From NCBI GenBank assembly GCA_905201285.1, contig CAJKNM010000070.1, positions 1 to 8,605 of the forward strand: 8,605 nucleotides of DNA, given 5' to 3'. The stretch is from an uncultured Eubacteriales bacterium. GTDB taxonomy: Bacteria; Bacillota; Clostridia; Monoglobales; Monoglobaceae. Of this stretch, positions 5,330 to 8,605 are shown piece by piece. Numbering within the stretch: the first letter of the stretch is position 1; the number at the start of each line of letters is the position of its first letter. A program made the position numbers and the translations under genes. The notes below the pieces were generated by a model. That model worked only from the letters and a program-made list of their open reading frames with translations, searched no databases and was not told the DNA's origin.

Positions 5330-8300
5330 TACCCGGCTGATTGAAATAACTACCTTTTCGCCGTTGATGTTCCAGTCCTTGCCGTTATCGTCAGAACCTT
5401 CTTCAATCGTATCGGCGAGGGTCTGATATTTGATCTCATCTGCGTTTGAAGTAAATATAGCCGAGATTTTGTCACTTCCGCTGTATTTGATATTGATTCT
5501 GTCTGTTACTTCAAAACCGCTGTCCTTACGCATTGTCTGAAGCTTGCTTATTATTTCACGGACAAAGCCTTCTTCAACCAGTTCGTCTGTCAGGTTTGTG
5601 TCAAGAACAACTGTATATCCCGGTTCAGAAGCGGAAACAAATCCGTCCTTCTGCTGAGTATCAACCAAAACGTCATCCTTAAATATCTCAACATCGGTTC
5701 CTTGAACGTTAAGCTTGAGTCCTTCGCCGGAATTCAGCTTTGACATAACCTCAGCGCCGTCCATTTTAGCAACCTCATTGAAAATAGGACGCATAAGTTT
5801 TCCGTACTTCGGACCCATAGTCCTCATCTGAGGCTTGAAGTTATAACTGATGAAGCCTGACGCATCGTTTGTGAACTCAATATCCTTTATGTTAAGCTCT
5901 TCGAGAATTATGTCTTTATAATCCTGATTAACTGCGGCATCGGTCTGGATGTAAAGCTTAGAGAGCGGCTGTCTGTTCTTGATGTTTGCTTCATTTCTTG
6001 CCGCACGGCCAAGAATAACTATCTTGCGGATAGCGTCCATCTCGGTTTCAATTTCCGGGAAGCTAAGTTCATCGCGGTACTTAGGATAGTCGCAGAGATG
6101 AATACTCTCGGGCGCATTCTTATCAACGGAAATAACAAGATTTTGATAAATCTCTTCCGTCATAAATGGTATAAACGGTGCGCAAAGCTTAGAAAACTCA
6201 ACCAAAACGGTATAGAGAGTCATATAAGCCGAAATCTTGTCATCGGTCAGCTCGCTTGCCCAGAAACGGTTACGGCTTCGGCGGACATACCAGTTACTCA
6301 GCTCGTCAACAAACTCAGTCATAAGACGGGTCGATTCTGTTATCTTATAGTTTTCAAGATAATTGTCAACCGCCTTAATAAGATTATTGAGCTTTGATAA
6401 AATCCACTTATCCATAACGGTGAGCTTCTCAATATCAAGCTTATGCTTGGTCGGGTCAAATTCATCAATATTCGCGTACAGAACATAGAACGAATATGTG
6501 TTCCATAAGGTTCCGAGGAACTTTCTCTGAACCTCTGCCACGTTCTTAGCCGAGAATCTGTTGGGGAGCCACGGTGCGGAATTGGAATAGAAGTACCAGC
6601 GCACAGCATCGCTTCCTTTATCGTTGAGTATATCCATCGGAGCGATTACATTACCTTTGTGCTTACTCATCTTGATACCTTTTTCGTCCTGAACGTGACC
6701 AAGAACGATTACGTTTTTATAAGGAGCGCGGTCAAAGAGAAGTGTCGAAATTGCCATAAGGGTATAGAACCAGCCTCGTGTCTGGTCGATTGCTTCACTG
6801 ATGAAATCAGCGGGGAAGTTATCCTCAAACTTATCTTTGTTTTCAAACGGGTAATGGAGCTGTGCAAAAGGCATCGAACCCGAGTCAAACCAACAGTCGA
6901 TAACCTCCGGAACTCTCGTCATTTCACCGCCGCACTTTTCACAGCGGAGCTTAATATTATCAACATACGGCTTATGAAGCTCTATGTTGTCAGGACAGTT
7001 TATTCCCATTTCTTTAAGCTCTGCTATTGAGCCTACAACGTGGCGGTGTCCGCATTCGCATTCCCAAATAGGAAGGGGAGTACCCCAATAACGTGTACGC
7101 GAAAGACCCCAGTCGATTATATTTTCAAGGAAGTTCCCGAAACGGCCGTGCTTGATGTTATCAGGCATCCAGTTAACGGTTTCGTTGTTGGCGAGAAGCC
7201 TGTCGCGAACCTTTGTCATCTCGATAAACCATGTGTCGCAAGCATAGTAAAGCAGAGGAGTATCACAGCGCCAGCAGAAGGGATAACTGTGTTCAAACGG
7301 GATTACCGCGAAGCAAAGCCCCCTGTCTTTAAGGTCGCGGATAACAAGCTTGTCTGCATCTTTTACAAAGGTGCCTGCCCACTCGCCGGTCTCTTTAACA
7401 AAATTACCCTGGTGGTCAACGTGGTTGATGAAGGGAAGTCCCTGCTCCTTGCATACACGAGAGTCATCTTCGCCGAACGCCGGAGCAATGTGAACGATAC
7501 CGGTACCGTCTTCCATAGTGACATAGTTATCAGCAACAATATAATAAGCCTTTTTGTCAGGCTTGATGAACGTATAAAGCGGCTCATATTCAAGACCGGT
7601 TAAATCCCTGCCGAGATATTCCTCGATAACGGTATATTCGGCATCCTCACCGAAAACGGATTTAATCAAGGCTTCTGCCATAATATAAACCGTTCCGTCC
7701 GAAACTGAAAATTTAACATACTTTTCACCCGGGTTTACACAAAGAGCAAGGTTAGCCGGAAGAGTCCACGGAGTGGTCGTCCACGCCAAAATATATTCGT
7801 TTTTCTTACCTTTGACGGGGAACTTGGCAATAAGCGAATTCTCTTTTACGTCTTTATAACCCTGTGCAACCTCATGGCTCGACAGCGATGTTCCGCAGCG
7901 CGGGCAATACGGCATAATCTTATGACCCTTATACAAAAGGCCCTTATCCCAAATCTGACGAAGCGCCCACCAAACCGATTCAATATAATCGTTATGATAA
8001 GTTACATACGGGTTCTCCATATCGGCCCAAAATCCGACGCGGTCGCTCATTTCCTCCCACTCGCTCTGATAGGTGAATACGCTTGCCTTACACTTCTTGA
8101 TAAAGTCCTCAATTCCGTATTCCTCAATCTGCGGCTTTCCGCTTATTCCGAGAGATTTTTCGACTTCAAGTTCAACGGGAAGACCGTGAGTGTCCCAGCC
8201 GGCCTTTCTCAGAACCTTATAGCCTTTCATCGTGCGATAACGCGGAATAAGGTCTTTTATGGCACGTGTCAGGACGTGGCCGATGTGCGGCTTTCCGTTT

Positions 8301-8449
8301 GCGGTAGGGGGGCCGTCATAAAATGTGAATTTTTCACAGCCTTCACGGTTTTCTATACTTTTCTTAAATATATCATTTTGTTTCCAAAAATCAACGATCG
8401 CTTTCTCTTGTTCAACAAAAGAAAGGTCGGTCGATACTTTTCGATACAT
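5327..8449 (-). CDS. ileS: Isoleucyl-tRNA synthetase, eukaryote-like type 2
   Basis: This 1040-residue class I aminoacyl-tRNA synthetase charges tRNA-Ile in the cytoplasm. The catalytic Rossmann fold has HIGH at 55-58 within GPPTANGKPHIGH and GWDTHGLPVE at 84-93. KMSKH at 593-597 stands in for KMSKS. The CP1 editing domain shows WTTTPWTLPANLALCV (223-238) and GIVHIAPAFGEDD (317-329). Cysteine pairs C182/C185, C392/C395 and C503/C506 look like zinc sites. Anticodon-binding helices fill about 670-840 and an extended C-terminal region follows. The length, the N-terminus (FWKQNDIFKK) and the absence of cysteines in the last 100 residues set it apart from the shorter type 1 enzyme of about 930 residues with a C-terminal zinc finger. 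It is related to the type 2 enzymes known for low mupirocin sensitivity. It has its own promoter and terminator. The start is fixed by GGAGGT 7 bases upstream. Confidence 0.97.
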   Translation of the reverse strand: MYRKVSTDLSFVEQEKAIVDFWKQNDIFKKSIENREGCEKFTFYDGPPTANGKPHIGHVLTRAIKDLIPRYRTMKGYKVLRKAGWDTHGLPVELEVEKSLGISGKPQIEEYGIEDFIKKCKASVFTYQSEWEEMSDRVGFWADMENPYVTYHNDYIESVWWALRQIWDKGLLYKGHKIMPYCPRCGTSLSSHEVAQGYKDVKENSLIAKFPVKGKKNEYILAWTTTPWTLPANLALCVNPGEKYVKFSVSDGTVYIMAEALIKSVFGEDAEYTVIEEYLGRDLTGLEYEPLYTFIKPDKKAYYIVADNYVTMEDGTGIVHIAPAFGEDDSRVCKEQGLPFINHVDHQGNFVKETGEWAGTFVKDADKLVIRDLKDRGLCFAVIPFEHSYPFCWRCDTPLLYYACDTWFIEMTKVRDRLLANNETVNWMPDNIKHGRFGNFLENIIDWGLSRTRYWGTPLPIWECECGHRHVVGSIAELKEMGINCPDNIELHKPYVDNIKLRCEKCGGEMTRVPEVIDCWFDSGSMPFAQLHYPFENKDKFEDNFPADFISEAIDQTRGWFYTLMAISTLLFDRAPYKNVIVLGHVQDEKGIKMSKHKGNVIAPMDILNDKGSDAVRWYFYSNSAPWLPNRFSAKNVAEVQRKFLGTLWNTYSFYVLYANIDEFDPTKHKLDIEKLTVMDKWILSKLNNLIKAVDNYLENYKITESTRLMTEFVDELSNWYVRRSRNRFWASELTDDKISAYMTLYTVLVEFSKLCAPFIPFMTEEIYQNLVISVDKNAPESIHLCDYPKYRDELSFPEIETEMDAIRKIVILGRAARNEANIKNRQPLSKLYIQTDAAVNQDYKDIILEELNIKDIEFTNDASGFISYNFKPQMRTMGPKYGKLMRPIFNEVAKMDGAEVMSKLNSGEGLKLNVQGTDVEIFKDDVLVDTQQKDGFVSASEPGYTVVLDTNLTDELVEEGFVREIISKLQTMRKDSGFEVTDRINIKYSGSDKISAIFTSNADEIKYQTLADTIEEGSDDNGKDWNINGEKVVISISRV

Positions 8450-8456
8450 CTGTTTG

Positions 8457-8462
8457 ACCTCC
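8457..8462 (-). promoter_or_regulatory. Ribosome binding site of ileS
   Basis: GGAGGT on the minus strand lies 7 bases before the ATG at 8447-8449. It supports that start and the N-terminus MYRKVSTDLS. Confidence 0.88.
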
Positions 8463-8486
8463 GTTTCTAATACTACATACTAATCT

Positions 8487-8515
8487 ATTTTATAATAAAA
8501 ACACCGATTTGTAAA
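8487..8515 (-). promoter_or_regulatory. Sigma-A promoter of ileS
   Basis: On the minus strand TTTACA (8510-8515) and TAAAAT (8487-8492) are separated by 17 bases, each 5 of 6 to consensus. The predicted start is near 8480, giving a leader of only about 30 bases. That leaves no room for a T-box or other long attenuator downstream of it. The next -10-like sequence upstream (TATAAT at 8594-8599, minus) has its -35 position outside the window. Confidence 0.75.
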
Positions 8516-8527
8516 GGGGTAAAATCG
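8505..8527. repeat. Inverted repeat over the ileS -35 region
   Basis: CGATTT (8505-8510) and AAATCG (8522-8527) are exact reverse complements with an 11-base centre that contains the ileS -35 hexamer. The spacing between arm centres is 17 bases, a possible operator for a regulator. Arms of 6 bp are short, and chance is a real alternative. Confidence 0.3.
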
Positions 8528-8535
8528 AAATTATT

Positions 8536-8563
8536 AAAAAAATAAGAAAAAATTTAGAAAAAA
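8536..8563 (+). promoter_or_regulatory. Phased A-tracts / UP-element-like DNA
   Basis: Three plus-strand A-runs of 7, 6 and 6 bases (8536-8542, 8547-8552, 8558-8563) have centres about 10.5 and 11 bases apart, close to one helical turn. Such spacing is known to bend DNA. They cover about -39 to -66 relative to the predicted plus-strand start near 8602, the usual place for RNA polymerase alpha-subunit contacts. Confidence 0.55.
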
Positions 8564-8566
8564 TGC

Positions 8567-8595
8567 GTGACAAGACCAATCCTTTCTGATATAAT
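8567..8595 (+). promoter_or_regulatory. Divergent sigma-A promoter reading out of the window
   Basis: The plus strand reads GTGACA (8567-8572), 17 bases, then TATAAT (8590-8595). A TG sits one base ahead of the -10 (8587-8588), the extended -10 form. With the phased A-tracts upstream it looks strong. The predicted start is near 8602. The gene it drives lies beyond the right edge and cannot be identified. The stretch 8450-8605 holds no gene, only these divergent promoter elements. Confidence 0.7.
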
Positions 8596-8605
8596 TATAC
8601 TGATT

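Noticed and set aside
7040..7603. Plus-strand open frame of 187 codons opposite the ileS editing region
   Set aside because: It is fully antisense to IleS, has no family resemblance and I saw no promoter for it. The minus-strand frame carries clear enzyme motifs.
7874..8470. Plus-strand open frame of 198 codons opposite the start of ileS
   Set aside because: It lies antisense to the highly conserved IleS catalytic region, shows no recognisable domain and is best explained as a shadow of ileS codon use.
8594..8599. Minus-strand TATAAT as a second ileS promoter
   Set aside because: The matching -35 would lie beyond the right edge, so it cannot be judged. The same bases overlap the better supported plus-strand -10 (TATAATTATA is self-complementary).

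Overview
The window looks like chromosomal DNA from an anaerobic Firmicute of the class Clostridia, probably a gut or Oscillospiraceae-like lineage. This rests on three things: the rnfCDGEAB gene order, the clostridial style of the proteins, and the consensus sigma-A promoters with AGGAGG-type ribosome binding sites. The genus cannot be fixed from the sequence alone. All seven recognised genes lie on the minus strand and all are intact. Coding density is high, and every stretch without a gene is under 300 bases.

Layout from right to left, in the direction of transcription. Positions 8450-8605 form an intergenic region. It holds the ileS promoter on the minus strand and, facing the other way, a strong-looking plus-strand promoter preceded by phased A-tracts, which drives something beyond the right edge. 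Next is ileS (8449-5327), a eukaryote-like (type 2) isoleucyl-tRNA synthetase with a leader of only about 30 bases and no T-box. An intrinsic terminator follows (5262-5296). The spacer to 5066 carries a perfect-hexamer promoter, a candidate Rex operator on the transcription start and an AT-rich hairpin. From 5065 to 104 runs the complete rnf operon, rnfC-rnfD-rnfG-rnfE-rnfA-rnfB, with 4- or 8-base overlaps in its middle part. It ends in a very long two-sided hairpin terminator at 3-84.

The six Rnf proteins form the membrane-bound ferredoxin:NAD+ oxidoreductase. RnfB and RnfC carry iron-sulfur clusters, RnfC also has the FMN/NADH site, RnfD and RnfG carry covalent FMN, and RnfA and RnfE are paralogous membrane subunits with the intramembrane cysteines. 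Together they oxidise reduced ferredoxin, reduce NAD+ and pump Na+ or H+. A Rex site at their promoter would link expression to the NADH/NAD+ ratio. IleS is a housekeeping gene and its adjacency seems incidental.

I found no mobile element, CRISPR array, tRNA or rRNA, and no convincing undescribed multi-gene system. The points most worth following are regulatory: the Rex candidate, the T-box-less type 2 ileS, the divergent curved-DNA promoter and the composite terminator.
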